DNA from: Naematelia aurantialba
Lineage: Eukaryota; Basidiomycota; Tremellomycetes; Tremellales; Naemateliaceae
Assembly: GCA_021527695.1 (NCBI GenBank)
Contig: JAKFAO010000012.1
Location: 806,001-870,000, forward strand
Direction of reading: 5' to 3'
DNA: 64,000 nt
How positions within the stretch are numbered: position 1 is the stretch's first letter; the number at the start of each line of letters is the position of its first letter. The translations under genes and the position numbers were made by a program. The notes below the pieces were generated by a model. That model was not told the origin of the DNA. It saw only the letters and a list, made by a program, of their open reading frames with translations, and made no database searches. Positions 49,100 to 59,910 of this stretch are shown in pieces.

Positions 49100-50480
49100 T
49101 GGGGAGATGGGACATCTTGAGAGCGAGGATGGTGAGTGTTTTGAATACGTCTGTCAGGCCAAGGAGGGATCAGGCCATTGAGCGATATTGACCAGCTGTA
49201 GACTCAGACGACGATTCGGATTCGGACGATGACGGCGACGACGACGAGACAGCGCAAGGTCAGTCGTCTCGTCTCGTCTCGTCTTTGTCCGATCGCACGT
49301 CGGCGTGTTTCTGACGCGGTGCAGCGGGAACGAAACGCAAGCGCTCGGGGTCCGCCTCTTCCTCTTCTTCCGCAGCGTCAGACGACCGTAAGCTTCCCCA
49401 TCTGCGCTTCCCTGCGTCTCCCGGACTCACGCTGATGTATCCCCAGCAGCGCCCAAGACGGTCCAGCAGGCGCTCGAGGATCCGCTGTTCCCGTCCCCGT
49501 CGGTTCCTGGCGCGATCGAGTGCGTGCTGTGTCCCGGGAAGATAATGAAGAACGACCACATGGCGCAGTCCCATGTCGTCGCGAATGTGAGTGTGCTCGC
49601 GCTCGAGTTTCAATTTTCTCGCGCTCAAGCTTCAATGTGCTCGCGCTCAAGGCTCATTGTGCTCGCGCTCAAGCCACATTGTGATCGCTTGTGCCTGCGT
49701 TCATTCCTCGTTGCGCTCGCTGTGCGGATGTTGGGAACGCTGACAACCATGCCAGTCGCACAAACGCGCAAAGAAGCGGTACGGCACGTTCTTGAAAGAC
49801 GACCCGGCCCGTGCCGAGCAGATTGGGGACGTACGGATCATCGTGCTGGCGATCAACGAGGCGGTGCAGAAGGAACGGAGTCCGGGGGTCTCCAGAGCCG
49901 ACGTGTGTTCTTGTCTCTTGAGTTGTTTCTTGAGTTGTTTCTTGAGTTGTCTCTTGAGTTGTCTCTTGAGTTGTCTCTTGAGTTGTTTCTTGAGTTGTCT
50001 CTTGAGTTGTCTCTTGAGTTGTCTCTTGAGTTGTCTCTTGAGTTGGTGGGGTGGGAGAGAGAGAGAGAGAAGGGGCGACGGGGAAACTCTTGGAGCGACG
50101 CCAAGCTAAGTCTCTCGCTCTAGAAACGCGCAGCCAAGAAAGCTAGACGAGACGAACGCAGAGCCGCCCGACCGCCCCCACAGCGCCGACGCTTTCCCCG
50201 CCCCACAGCGCCGACACTTTCCCCGCCCCACTGCGCCACATACCGCCACCGCCGGCACAGTCAACTCCAGCGCCGGCACAGTCAACTCGAGTGTCAACAC
50301 CAGTGCCAACACCAACGCCAAAGTCAACGCCAACGGCTGGGTGGAGAAGAAGTACCGCCAATCGCCCCGGGCCGCGCGCAAGGCCGCGCGGGCAGCGAAA
50401 GCCGCGGCCCTCGAGGCGCAGGGCATCGCCCGCCCGTGAACAGGACGCAGCGCGCGGCCGAGGAGCGCAAGGCCCCGTAG
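48822..50480 (+). CDS. disordered acidic protein with a CxxC-H-H putative zinc-finger motif
   Basis: Five or six exons. Exon 1 (MPLFDKVAKRSQGVKGG) runs into an Asp/Ser-rich region with (GS)n and (SE)n repeats. Later exons encode acidic DSDSDDDGDDDE, then TKRKRSGSASSSSS and KTVQQALEDPLFPSPSVPGA. IECVLCPGKIMKNDHMAQSH follows, a C-x2-C ... H-x4-H motif that could bind zinc as a C2H2-like finger, then KRAKKRYGTFLKDD. The C-terminal exon after 50123 begins KRAAKKARRDERRAARPPPQ and ends at a TAG in the same frame; another frame ends near 50441, so the end is uncertain. Conserved cysteine-finger proteins of this type occur in basidiomycetes without known function. Nucleic-acid binding in the nucleolus or nucleus is a guess from the basic tail. 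Confidence 0.6.
49595..49675. repeat. imperfect 24-bp repeats in an intron
   Basis: TCGCGCTCGAGTTTCAAT, TCGCGCTCAAGCTTCAAT and two further variants in a row, each followed by GTGC or TTTC. In an intron of the Cys-motif gene after VVAN. Confidence 0.8.
49918..50045. repeat. 12-bp (TTGAGTTGTYTC)n array, about 10.6 copies, in an intron
   Basis: Units TTGAGTTGTCTC and TTGAGTTGTTTC alternate irregularly. The array fills most of the intron 49903-50123. Neighbouring frames would read LSCLLSC, but these are not coding. Confidence 0.95.
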
Positions 50481-51022
50481 GAGCGGAAGAAGGCGGAGCG
50501 CAAGGCGCGTAAAGCGGCGAGGGTGGCGCTGCAGAAGCAGCAGAAGGTGGCGGCGAGAGCTCCGAGGGAGGCTCGTAAGGCCGCTCAGGCCGCATAGGCC
50601 GCTCAGGCGGAGGCGCAGATCTAGCCGGAGGCTCAGATCTAGGCAGGCGCGTGCAGGCTCAGATGTACGCAGGACGCAGACGCAACGGTGGCCAGCAGAC
50701 GTAGCCGTAAGCAGGGGCGAGCGCACGCAGACATCAAGTGGGAGAGCGACGGGCGTTGGGCAGACAAGCAGAGTCGGTATCCTCACGCACACTACACGAG
50801 TGTCTCGGAGACCCGTCGTATCGCCGACGCATCCGTAAAAGCAACGCATTGCATGCATCTACTTTCCTCGCAGCTCGCCTGCCTTGCCGCCTTGCCTGCC
50901 TCACCTGCCTTGCCACCTGCATCGCCGCCTACAGCTCCACTTATACTCTGGCCCAATAGCCCAATCCGCCACTGCCGTACCGACGCCCTCGAGACGGCTA
51001 GCTATCCGACTCTGATCGGCAG
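50481..51022. other. convergent intergenic region
   Basis: Between the Cys-motif gene end and the profilin stop. A GCCTGCCTTGCC-like repeat occurs near 50877-50930. The long minus-strand frame across this region is discussed under rejected items. Confidence 0.45.
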
Positions 51023-52392
51023 CTAGTACCCGACGCTCTTGAGGTAGTCGCCAAGGCCCGTGACGACGACATTCGCGTCTCCGGCCTGAGCGGGCGCTTC
51101 GTACTGCACCGGCATCAGTGCCGTGACGTGCGGCGGAGGGCGCTCAGCGGAGAGGTCCGTGAGGCGCGAGACGTTACGTACCTCGCCGACCAGGATCGCC
51201 TGCTTGGTGGGGACGATGAACACGCCGCGGTCCTGGGGGATCAGCGTCGCTTGACGTCGACGAGGGTGCATGAGTCCCCCCTGTCCCTGACTCCAGGAGC
51301 AGCAGCAGCCCAACACTCGCCCAACACTCACCCCTTTACGCCCGATGGCCTCGTCGGGCTCGGCTTTGATAGTCATAAACTTGAAGCCGTTGAGGGTGAT
51401 TCCATTGGCTGTTTGTGAGGACAGGGACGATGGCGAATGAGGGGGGGAGAGGAGACGGATCAGTATGCACTCGTTGGGTCTCGTAGGAGAGGGAGACTGG
51501 TATGGGGGACGAGACGTGAATGGCAGACGGGTAGGAGGCAAGAAGACAGGTTAATGCGAGACGGGTACGCATGGGACACAGGAAGCAGGCGGCATGGAAG
51601 CGTGAGACAGGAAGCAGGCGGCATGGACACAGCAACATGGACACAGCGAGCCAGTGAGACGGAAGGCACGTACCGCGCACTTCGTCGGGACTGGTGAACA
51701 GCGTCTTGACAATCACGTCCTGTTCCTTCTGCGCGAGCTGGCCGAGTCAGCGCGGGCGTCATGGCGGCTAGCGACGACACCGGTCGAGGCTGACCCCTCC
51801 TTCCAGGTTGCTCTCCACACCAGCTGCACCTCCAGCTACCGGAGACCACAACGGTAGACGACTCTGCCGCAGCTAGGAGACTCTGTACAGCTAGGAGACG
51901 ACTCTGCACAGCCAGGAGACGACTCTGCACAGCAAGGGACGCCGCTGCCAATACAGAGGAACGCTGCCATTACAGAACAGACAGCGGTCCCAAAAGCTCT
52001 CCAGACTAGCCCTCTGCTGGACACCCCAAGCAGACCGCGCACGTACCTTGTACCCAGCCGAGATGGCCCACACGCCGCCGCTCTTCCCCAGGATAGCCGC
52101 GCGGGAGATCTTGCCTGTGCCCAAGAGCTGGTCGTCGACGTATGCTGTGGGGCAGATGTCGTGTAGTGCGTAGTGGTGGCGAGGTGGGGTAGGTGAGGTA
52201 GGTGAGGTAGGTGAGGTAGGTGAGGTAGGTGAGGTAGGTGAGGTAGGTAGGTGACAGAGGCGGGATCGTGACGGCGGTGACGGAGGTAGCGAAGTAGATG
52301 AGGAGGCGAGGGCAAGCATAACGACATGATCAGCTCGTACACCCCATCTCTCATACGTATGCAGTAGACGCTGACCCACCTTGCCAAGACAT
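51023..52392 (-). CDS. PFY1: profilin, 126 aa
   Basis: Six exons. They are MSWQ, AYVDDQLLGTGKISRAAILG-KSGGVWAISAGYK, LAQKEQDVIVKTLFTSPDEV, NGITLNGFKFMTIKAEPDEA, DRGVFIVPTKQAILVGE and YEAPAQAGDANVVVTGLGDY-LKSVGY. The assembled protein is exactly 126 residues, the yeast profilin length, with all the typical blocks (SWQAYVDxxLLGTGK, GGVWAxSAG, GLGDYLxSVGY). Profilin binds G-actin and poly-proline stretches and promotes formin-driven actin assembly. The last intron (78 nt, about 51100-51177) contains no stop codons and keeps phase, so its retention would simply insert 26 residues. The intron after the first exons carries a 9-bp repeat near 52190-52253, and a 22-bp repeat occurs near 51858-51937. 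Confidence 0.93.
51858..51937. repeat. imperfect 22-bp repeats in a profilin intron
   Basis: Units with GACGACTCTGCACAGC(T/C)AGGA recur about four times between 51858 and 51937, inside the intron separating the KSGGVW exon from the LAQKEQ exon. Confidence 0.75.
52189..52253. repeat. 9-bp (GGTAGGTGA)n array, about 7 copies, in a profilin intron
   Basis: Units GGTAGGTGA in perfect tandem, in the first intron of profilin. Reverse complement reads TCACCTACC. Confidence 0.9.
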
Positions 52393-52844
52393 GTTGAGCT
52401 CGATATCCTACAGACCTGCAATTGCTTAGACCGGCAGCAGTGCTTATTCGTGTATTCCACTGCTCGAGCTGCGGCAGTACTAGGGGAAGTGACGCCGCAA
52501 GGGCATTTTGCTTCCGCTGCCCTCCGCCTCAGTATTGCCCAGCTCACGGATACCCAGTTTCGTGCCCTCTTATGCATGCAAGCACAAGACACTTATGCAT
52601 GACACTCCGGCATACCATACCATGGCAGGCCATGGTGACGGGTTATAGCACCTGCTTCTCTGCGCGCTGCTGGCACGCTTTCTGGCGCACCGCCCTCCGT
52701 CACCCGCTTCCTCTAACACCACATCCGCTATGGCATCCGCCTCCTAACACCCCTCCTCTGGCATCCGCTTCCTCAGCTTCCTCCGCTCGCCCTTCTCTTC
52801 CCACAGGCGCGCTGGCAGCGACCTAACTCGAGTCTTCTAGTTGC
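52393..52844. other. intergenic
   Basis: Between the profilin start and the VTC1 stop. Nothing convincing; pyrimidine-rich near 52700-52800. Confidence 0.45.
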
Positions 52845-53828
52845 CTACTCGTACACAGCTTTGAGGATAAAGTTGATGACAATCGCAGCTACACCCATCA
52901 GCCCAGCACATGCCCATCGGCATTGTACTCACACAGGAGCATGACACAGAGAACAGTCTGTACATGGTCAGAGTTTGCGAAACAAATAAAGAACAGACAT
53001 ACGGGTCCAAGACGGTCGTCGTATGGCGCACCGGTACGCAGGCGGATAGACCGCGCTCGGCGGTGGTACACCGTCAGAGCATACAGCATGACACCGACGG
53101 CTACGCGGATTAGCTTGAGCACTTTCCAATCTGACGGCGGTTGGAGCATGACACCTTCAGGTGCAGAACGTCCCTGTCGACGAGATGGGACGAGAGGGGA
53201 GACGTACCGATGATGGTGTACATTGCAGCGGAGATCTTGCCGACCTGGAGCCGTCAGCATCGGCTTCGGTTGGAATCATCGTGACGACGCAGAACGAGAG
53301 GCGGCAGCATAGGGCAGAGGGACTGTCGAGGAGGAAAAATACACACCTTGTCACCAAAGTTCAACAGACCCACAGCGAGACCGCCGAGGACGACGGAAAA
53401 GTGGAGCCATGAAAGGAATGTTCGCCTGTGGTCGGGAGCGAGTAAAATCGGCGAGTAGGTCGAATCGGATGAAACGCAAGTGGATCACAACGGATGGATG
53501 CGTAAGTGGGATGTTGGAGGAAACGGAAGGCAGGGCGCAGTTGTGAGAGGATCGTCGAGAACAAGAGCACCCATGTGTATCGGAGGAATTGAGAGCAATC
53601 AGTCAGCATAGCAGAATCGAGCGGCTGAGCCGTGGACGCACTCGTTGGCGAAGAAGACCTTGGGCTCCACCCGGATTGGCAGAGCGATACGCTATGGTGT
53701 GGATCCGCAGTGAAGGGAGAAGGAAGGAAGACAGAAGTAAGAAGGGGGATCGTCAGCTATCAGTCATGAGCCATGTTTGGTGGACCGACCTTTTGCGCCG
53801 TGCGCTGCAGGAGAGGCTGAGTGGACAT
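52845..53828 (-). CDS. VTC1: vacuolar transporter chaperone subunit 1 (VTC1), DUF202 membrane protein
   Basis: Six or seven exons. Exon 1 encodes [13 protein letters not shown] and exon 2 [17 protein letters not shown], the conserved N-terminal block. They are followed by [20 protein letters not shown] (first helix), [43 protein letters not shown] and [20 protein letters not shown]. Three membrane helices and the strictly conserved ANE-RTFLSWL and PYDDRLGP motifs identify VTC1. It is the small subunit of the VTC polyphosphate polymerase complex of the vacuole membrane. The assembled length is about 123 residues, as in yeast VTC1. The junctions given are all in phase. Confidence 0.92.
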
Positions 53829-55108
53829 TGCGATGGAAATTCAGTGCAACGCAAGAAGGTGGAACACGAGTCGAGGGCTGGAGCGGCAGTCACACGACGG
53901 CTGAATAGATCGGTGTCGAGCAGAGACGATGCGCTGGACGGGAAGCGAGACGCAAGCAGAGTGGCTGATGGGACAGTCTACGAGGATGGCGGTACAGCGA
54001 GTATGCAATGATGAGGGTGAACTACAGCAATGACCACGACGAGAAAAAATACCCCTACCAGCAATCACCACTCGCTGGATCCCAACTTGTCCACTGCGCA
54101 CGTGCATGCCCATCGAGGGGGGTGATTATAATAAAATTATTCAACCCCCCCCCCCCCCGGGTCAGTGACCACCTCCACACGTGGTTTGAATGCTGCCAGC
54201 GAACGGGTGTAGCCGGGAGACGAGGACAGATCGGTCCTCGTTTGGGATTCAAAAGCAGCCACTCTTGACTTTTTGGGACACGAGGGCTCACACGCCTATA
54301 CACACACTCGTTTTACTCGCACACTACAAAAGCTTCCTCCGGCCGTGTCACAACCTGCACGTCGTCGGCCACGAGACACTGATCCCAAAGCACGCCCGCA
54401 AGCGACGCCCCGCTCACAAAATACAAAATACCCCAAAAAGAAGCGCTCACGCATCGCCTCGTTACGAGACCAGGACACTAGAGAGCCGTCCTTGGGTGCC
54501 GTAGCGTCATTCATCTACATACCATCCCGACATCGTTTCTGCTCCAGTTGGGCTGCAGCGTCACGGCGCCGTCGCTATTGGACCGAGCGGGATCGAGGGA
54601 TCGGAGAAGAGAGTGAGCGTTCTCGAGTACCAAGACGCTGTCATACCGTGGGTTCTCTTGTCCTTTCTGTCTGTCAGGCAATGACCGCCGTCCTTTGACC
54701 CCCCCCCCTCGCTCCCTGTCGGCTAAAACGTGTTTTGACTCGTCTCCTCGCCGGCCACACCCATCACACAGACAAGGTCCAAGCACACCTCCTCCTCCTC
54801 CTCCCCCTTGCCTCGTGTATCATACGTCGTGCCCCTCTGCACATCCTCTCTCTACCTCTTACTCCACCACCTCGTCAAAGATCCACGCTCGTCCATCCAG
54901 TATACGAGAGCGACCTTGGACGCAAGAACGGACTGTTGACTTTTTTGTTTTGTTTCAGGCATCAGATCAACACGGGCCACATTCCAACGCCATCTTGATG
55001 CGACCCTAGCAACGGCCACACCGCCTTCAACGCTCCACACCCCGCCCACTTGCTCCTCTCATTCCCTCCCAGCGACGTGCTGCGTAATCCACCGGGAAGC
55101 AGCGCAGC
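53829..55108. promoter_or_regulatory. divergent intergenic region, VTC1 / membrane coiled-coil gene
   Basis: 1.28 kb with no supported gene; it is the longest empty interval in the window. A 14-C run lies at 54145-54158, and C-rich runs occur at about 54700. Short CTCCTCC stretches precede the 55109 start. The intervening ORFs look random. Confidence 0.4.
54145..54158. repeat. 14-bp C homopolymer
   Basis: Fourteen consecutive C. Likely length-variable. Confidence 0.9.
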
Positions 55109-57779
55109 ATGTCGGCGTCTCGACCGGTGCGCGCGCGATTCTCGGCGCTGCCGCCCCAGCCCTCACATTCCACCCTCACCTTTCTCGCCTCGTGGCGCGG
55201 TCAGCTCCTGATCTGCACCGTCGTCCTCGTCCTTGGCTTTGCCTACTTTATCGTCCGCGCGCCGATTGCGTCGGTACAGCGGCGGCGGCAGGAGGCGCTC
55301 AGCGCGATGCGCACGGCCGAGCTCGTTTCTGAAGAACGCAAGCAAGAGGACGAGCGCGGCCGAGAGAGGAAGCGCGACATCAAGAGGCGTAAAGGATCGC
55401 TGCTCAAGGCCACAAGTGGCAACGCCAGCGGTGCAGAGTCCTCCACTAGTGCGCTAGCAGGACCGAGTTCGCTCGAGTCGAGCCCCCCTCCGTGGAAGCT
55501 CGCAGATCTCAGTCCGAAGGTCGCCACCAAGATCCGGTACGCGCCCACCGCGTCTCCAGCCAAACCGTCTCAACGCCATCCGGCCAGCGATTCGCAGCTA
55601 CCGCCCTCGTCAGCCGCACCCCGCTCCCCACCACCGCCTATTCACATCCCCCCAGTCCCAGCCGTGCATTCCACGCCATGGGACATACCCCTTCCCGAGT
55701 CGCCGTTGGCCGGACCATCGCGCCTGACCGACTCTGACGTGTCAGTGGACGGTGAGAGCGAGATGCAACACACAGACGAATCGACTTTGCTGGACAAGCC
55801 GAAACAAAGTGGCGGTTTCAGCATCATTCCAGAGGAAGGCTATCTCCCTGCGCCTCAGGCGCCACCCTCGAGCAGCAAGAAGAAGCGCAGAAAAGGCAAA
55901 GTTGGGACGGCCGCTGCCAAATCTGATGCCCCAGTCGATCCTATATCGCCCCCACAGCTATCTCCCCCGCCGCCACAGGCACCATCGACACCGTCGCGCG
56001 GACACTCGCGCAAGGCGTCGTTGGGCGGTCGACCGGCCAATATGGACCTGTCTGAGCTTCTCGACGAGCGCGATCGGACTATTGATATCCTGCGCGCGGA
56101 GATTGGCCAGGCGAAGGCGCAAGAGGGCAAGGCAAAGGAGGACACACTACGAGCCGCGGCTGCAGAAGAGCGCGCGAGGAGCGAGCTGGATCGTGCGCGG
56201 AAGATTGGGAACCGGAACGAGTCGGAAGGCCGGCGACGCGAAAGCGAGGTGAGCGATGCTTTCTCGTGTCCAGTGGCACTGCCCGGCCAGGTGCAGTCGA
56301 GCAGTCGAGCTATGGTGCTGACCAACGCAGCTACAAGCCCGATTGCAGCATCTTGGCGGCCTGCACAATGCTGTTCTGCAGCGCCTCGCCGTGCTCGAGA
56401 ACATTCTCCGCGAGACGGGCCACCAAGCGCCCTCGCCGATGCTGCCTCACGGCCCGATATCGCCTATGCTGGGGCATTCGCCTGGCCCCCCGCTCTCGCC
56501 ATTCGGTATGGGCTATGCGCCGTCGCCGCGAAACCTCACGCCTAGTGGCGGGGGGTTCGTGCCGTACCCGTCACCCGGCATGTTTCCCTCGCCGCTCCTG
56601 CACCCGAACTTCCCGCACCCGCCATCGCCGTTCCGTCGGCCGGAGATGCCGGGCCCAGGCGAAGACGTGGTGTCTCTAGCGGGACCGCTGACGCCCGGCC
56701 ATGCGGGGCACTTCGACGTGGGGGCCGGCACGCTGCCGCTGCGTCCGCATCCCCGTGCTGCCTCGCCGATCGGTCTTGGGCTGCCGAACGGGAGCGCAGG
56801 GGCAAGTGGGAACGCGGGGCCAACGGCCGACGAGCTGAGGCGCATCAGTATCCAGACGATCGTGATGAAAGCCAAGCCGCAGGCAGTGCAGTCGGAGGGG
56901 AGCGCCGATTCGGATCCCGCAGCTGATTCAGCCGCCGATCTCGCCGACGACACGATTCGTTTCGCGAACGACGAGCTTCATGTCATCGGTATGGGGAATG
57001 GCGTTGGGAACGGTCATGATATTGGGAACGTTATTGCGAATGGGAATGGGAACGGTATTGAGATTGAGAATGGGAATGGGAATGGGAACGTCAGCCGCAA
57101 CGGCAACGACCCGTCCTCCGCGACATCGTCACTACCCACCTCGCCATCGCCATCGGGGCACCGGCAGATGCTGCTCACGCCAGCCAATGCCGAGCTGTTC
57201 AATGCCCATGAGGGGTCAGCCGCAGGACTACGGGGGATCAGGGTCGTGTGCGACGAAGATGGGAGTAAGACGTATTACCGGGACGACGGGGGGAGCTCTG
57301 TCGGCAGTGGGAGCGGGGACGGCGAGCTGGAGGTCAAGGAGCGTGCCGCGGGGGAACATGAGGTCGAGGACCGTGCTGCGACAACGGGACGACATGCGAT
57401 CGAGGAACGTCCTACGACAACGGGAGGACATGTCAGGGGACGAGCACCGAGATCTGCTATTGTGGACGCTGAACTGCGCCTGGGCGAAGCGCGCCTGGTC
57501 GCGCCAGACCGAGGGGTAGGAGCAGGCACGGACGGAGCGGCAAAAGAGGTGGAGGAGAAGGAGGTCGAAGTACAAGAGGCGGAGAAGGTCGAGGTAGCGG
57601 AGGTTGTCGAGGAGGTCGAGGTCGAGGATCCAGAGGATCCAGAGGATGGGGAAGCAGAGGTACCCATGTTCGCGTCGCTCGCACATACGCCAGAACAGGT
57701 GGCCGAGATGCGCCGACTGCGCGACCGACAGATCCGAGCGAGAGCGAGGAGCGCTGATCCGCGGACGACGAGGGTCTAG
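55109..57779 (+). CDS. membrane-anchored coiled-coil protein with Gly/Asn repeats
   Basis: Two exons; intron at about 56250-56330 (donor GAG-GTGAGCG, acceptor AACGCAG). Residues 29-50 form a single transmembrane helix (LLICTVVLVLGFAYFIVRAP), followed by a basic KRKRD stretch. Pro/Ser-rich low complexity precedes a coiled coil (DLSELLDERDRTIDILRAEI; GQAKAQEGKAKEDTLRAAAA). The helix continues after the splice (LQHLGGLHNAVLQRLAVLEN). The C-terminus is Pro-rich, then acidic. A GGGAATGGGAACG repeat (about 56995-57090) encodes NGNGNGN. The last part has VEVQEAEKVEVAEVVEEVEV. The function is unknown. The plan (short N-terminal anchor, long cytosolic coiled coil) resembles a tether, but that is inference. 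Confidence 0.65.
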
Positions 57780-57880
57780 GCGGGGTCCGCGGGCCATCGG
57801 AGTCTAGGCGAGGATCCGCGGATAACCAAGGTCTAGGCGAGGGGATCCGCGGATAACCAAGGTCTAGGCGAGGATCAGCG
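57752..57880. repeat. about 30-bp minisatellite overlapping a stop codon
   Basis: Units containing GATCCGCGGATAACCAAGGTCTAGGCGAGG, with degenerate copies, start before the stop codon of the 55109-57779 gene. The TAG stop lies in the first unit's GGTCTAGG. Confidence 0.85.
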
Positions 57881-58041
57881 GGCACGGAGGCGTCGGCGAC
57901 GGCGCTGGTCCACCAACGACCGAGTACGCGACGACGGAAACTGCGACCCCACTGTCGCTAGACGGCGACGATAGCTGGGAATATCAGAGTCTAGGACGTC
58001 AGCGTGCGACACTGTGGATCCGTGGCACATAGCTGACCGAG

Positions 58042-58112
58042 ACTGCCAACTGTCGACGGCCGACTGTCGACGGCCGACTGTCAGCTGCCGACGGCCGACT
58101 GTCGACTGCCGG
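58042..58112. repeat. 14-bp GTCGACGGCCGACT-type repeats
   Basis: Tandem units rich in the palindromes GTCGAC and CGGCCG (for example ACTGTCGACGGCCG repeated about five times with variations). Confidence 0.85.
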
Positions 58113-58231
58113 GGCGAGCTGGCTGGCGAGGTAATGCGGCATGCGGCTCGTTGCTTGTGGCTTGTGGGGCTTGTGTGGTCGGTCAGTGGGCAAATGGCAC
58201 GAGTCGTGGACAAGTGCCGCGGAGATGACCT

Positions 58232-58275
58232 CGGACACCTTGGACACCTTGGACACCTTGGACACCTTGGACCTA
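58232..58275. repeat. 10-bp (GGACACCTTG)n repeats
   Basis: GGACACCTTG recurs four times in tandem, followed by GGACCTATTG. Confidence 0.95.
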
Positions 58276-58287
58276 TTGACTTTGGAG

Positions 58288-58345
58288 ATCGGAGACGGAG
58301 ACGAGAGACGGAGACGAGAGACAGAGACGAGAGACGGAGACGCGG
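58288..58345. repeat. GAGACGGAGACGA repeats
   Basis: Tandem GAGACGGAGACGAGAGAC units with small variations. With the arrays at 57752, 58042 and 58232, this makes the region a patchwork of different minisatellites. Confidence 0.85.
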
Positions 58346-58902
58346 CGAGACGGACGGACGGACAATGAGAGCAGAGGATGGACATTTGCTGCGTTGCTTG
58401 TGGACGCCACGACCGATACGGACTTTGCATGTGCGACAGCAGAGCAGATAGCGGAGAACAGATTGCAGATGGCAGATAACAGATTGCAGAAGCAGATAAC
58501 GGATATCAAGCGGCGATCGCAGATAGCAGATAGCAGCGGCTTGTAGCAGACGGAAGACGGCAGACGCAGACACAGACACACGCAGACACGCATTGTGCGA
58601 AACGCATTGTTCAGACAGAGGTGGTATTGATAACAGGGTGTGCATGATGCATGGCGAACTCATTCCGTGTGTCTCAAGTTGACACTTTCGTGAGCTTTAC
58701 CTGAGAACGGCTACAGGAACAACGACAAGGGAACGAGAAAACCAAAAAACCATCGCCTTGTCTGCTCTACCCTACTCCCACGCATCTCTTGGGCGCCGAA
58801 GCAGCATACTGTATGCACAAGTTTTGGAAATGTGAGAAAAACAGACTCTATTGTACGTGTTGAGCACGGTCGATGTGCCCGACCGCAAGCCACCGGAACT
58901 TT

Positions 58903-59877
58903 CTACAAGGCTTGGACGGATAGCAGGTCCGGCGACGGCGGCTGTGTCGCGCAAACCGGTGGACACACGGGTGGATCCGGGGGGCAGCGGTAAGTAAAGC
59001 TCGAACAAGTTCTATCCCCTGCACGTATTGCCCTCAGCTTTCTAGACGGCTTCGCGATGAAGTGGACTGGGGAAGTGGCGAACGCACGGGCGGAAGACTC
59101 TTTGCCACTGCTGCCTGGCAGCGGACTGGGACTCCCCTCGGCCACGCTGAGTGGCGAGTGCACGTCGGATAGACCTGCATCTACCTCGTACTGGAGGTCA
59201 CTGCGGTCGTCGTGGCTGTCACTAGCATCCCTATCGTCCCCGCTGGCAATATTGTAGTAGTCGTTGTTGATGTGATCACGAGTGTCAGAGTCACTGCTGT
59301 CACTCTCGTCGACCTCGGTGTCGTCCAGAGTGAGCCGCCAGAGCGCTGGCCCGTCGCACCAGGACGAACGGCGGTCGGATGAACGCACCGGGGAAGGCGA
59401 ACGTCTTCCTACCCAATCGCAGGTACTCGGTCCCTGTCCTCGAGCGCTGATGACCGGCGACGGCCAGGGTGCCATCAGTGCCTCGCCACGCCTCTTAGGC
59501 CGTGTTGCAGACTCGCGCCGGCTATCCAGACTCAGAGGGTCGCCATCGCTATGTTCCCAATCTTCCTCGGCCTCGGTGTCGACACTATCAATCCTCAGGA
59601 TACCGGGGTCTTGGGTTTTGGCATCAGCATCCGTGGCTGGCCGTGGAAGGGGGAGCGGTGTCGTCCACGGAATGAGGGTGGGGGCACGAAGGCAGGACTG
59701 AGCGTTCAGGGTGTATGGAGCCTTGAGGGCCGAGAGGGCAGGGCTACCGGCACAGACGGGACTATTGGGCGGGACTCGGCAAAGCCGTGGGCGGAGGATA
59801 TCCCGAGCGTCTCTGGACGAGTACGGCGATGCGACGAGGCTGAGGCTGAGGTTGAGGCTGAGTCGGTCCCAGATGTA

Positions 59878-59910
<33 letters not shown>

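Larger units (their letters stand above)
57780..58902. other. convergent intergenic, minisatellite-rich
   Basis: 1.1 kb between the gene ending at 57779 and the orphan ending at 58903. Besides the listed arrays, 58440-58560 has GCAGATAACAG/GCAGATAGCAG repeats. No supported gene. Confidence 0.5.

Noticed and set aside
50106..50858. 250-codon minus-strand frame, Leu/Arg/Ala-rich
   Set aside because: It is antisense to the C-terminal exon of the Cys-motif gene and reflects GC-rich composition. No domain recognised.
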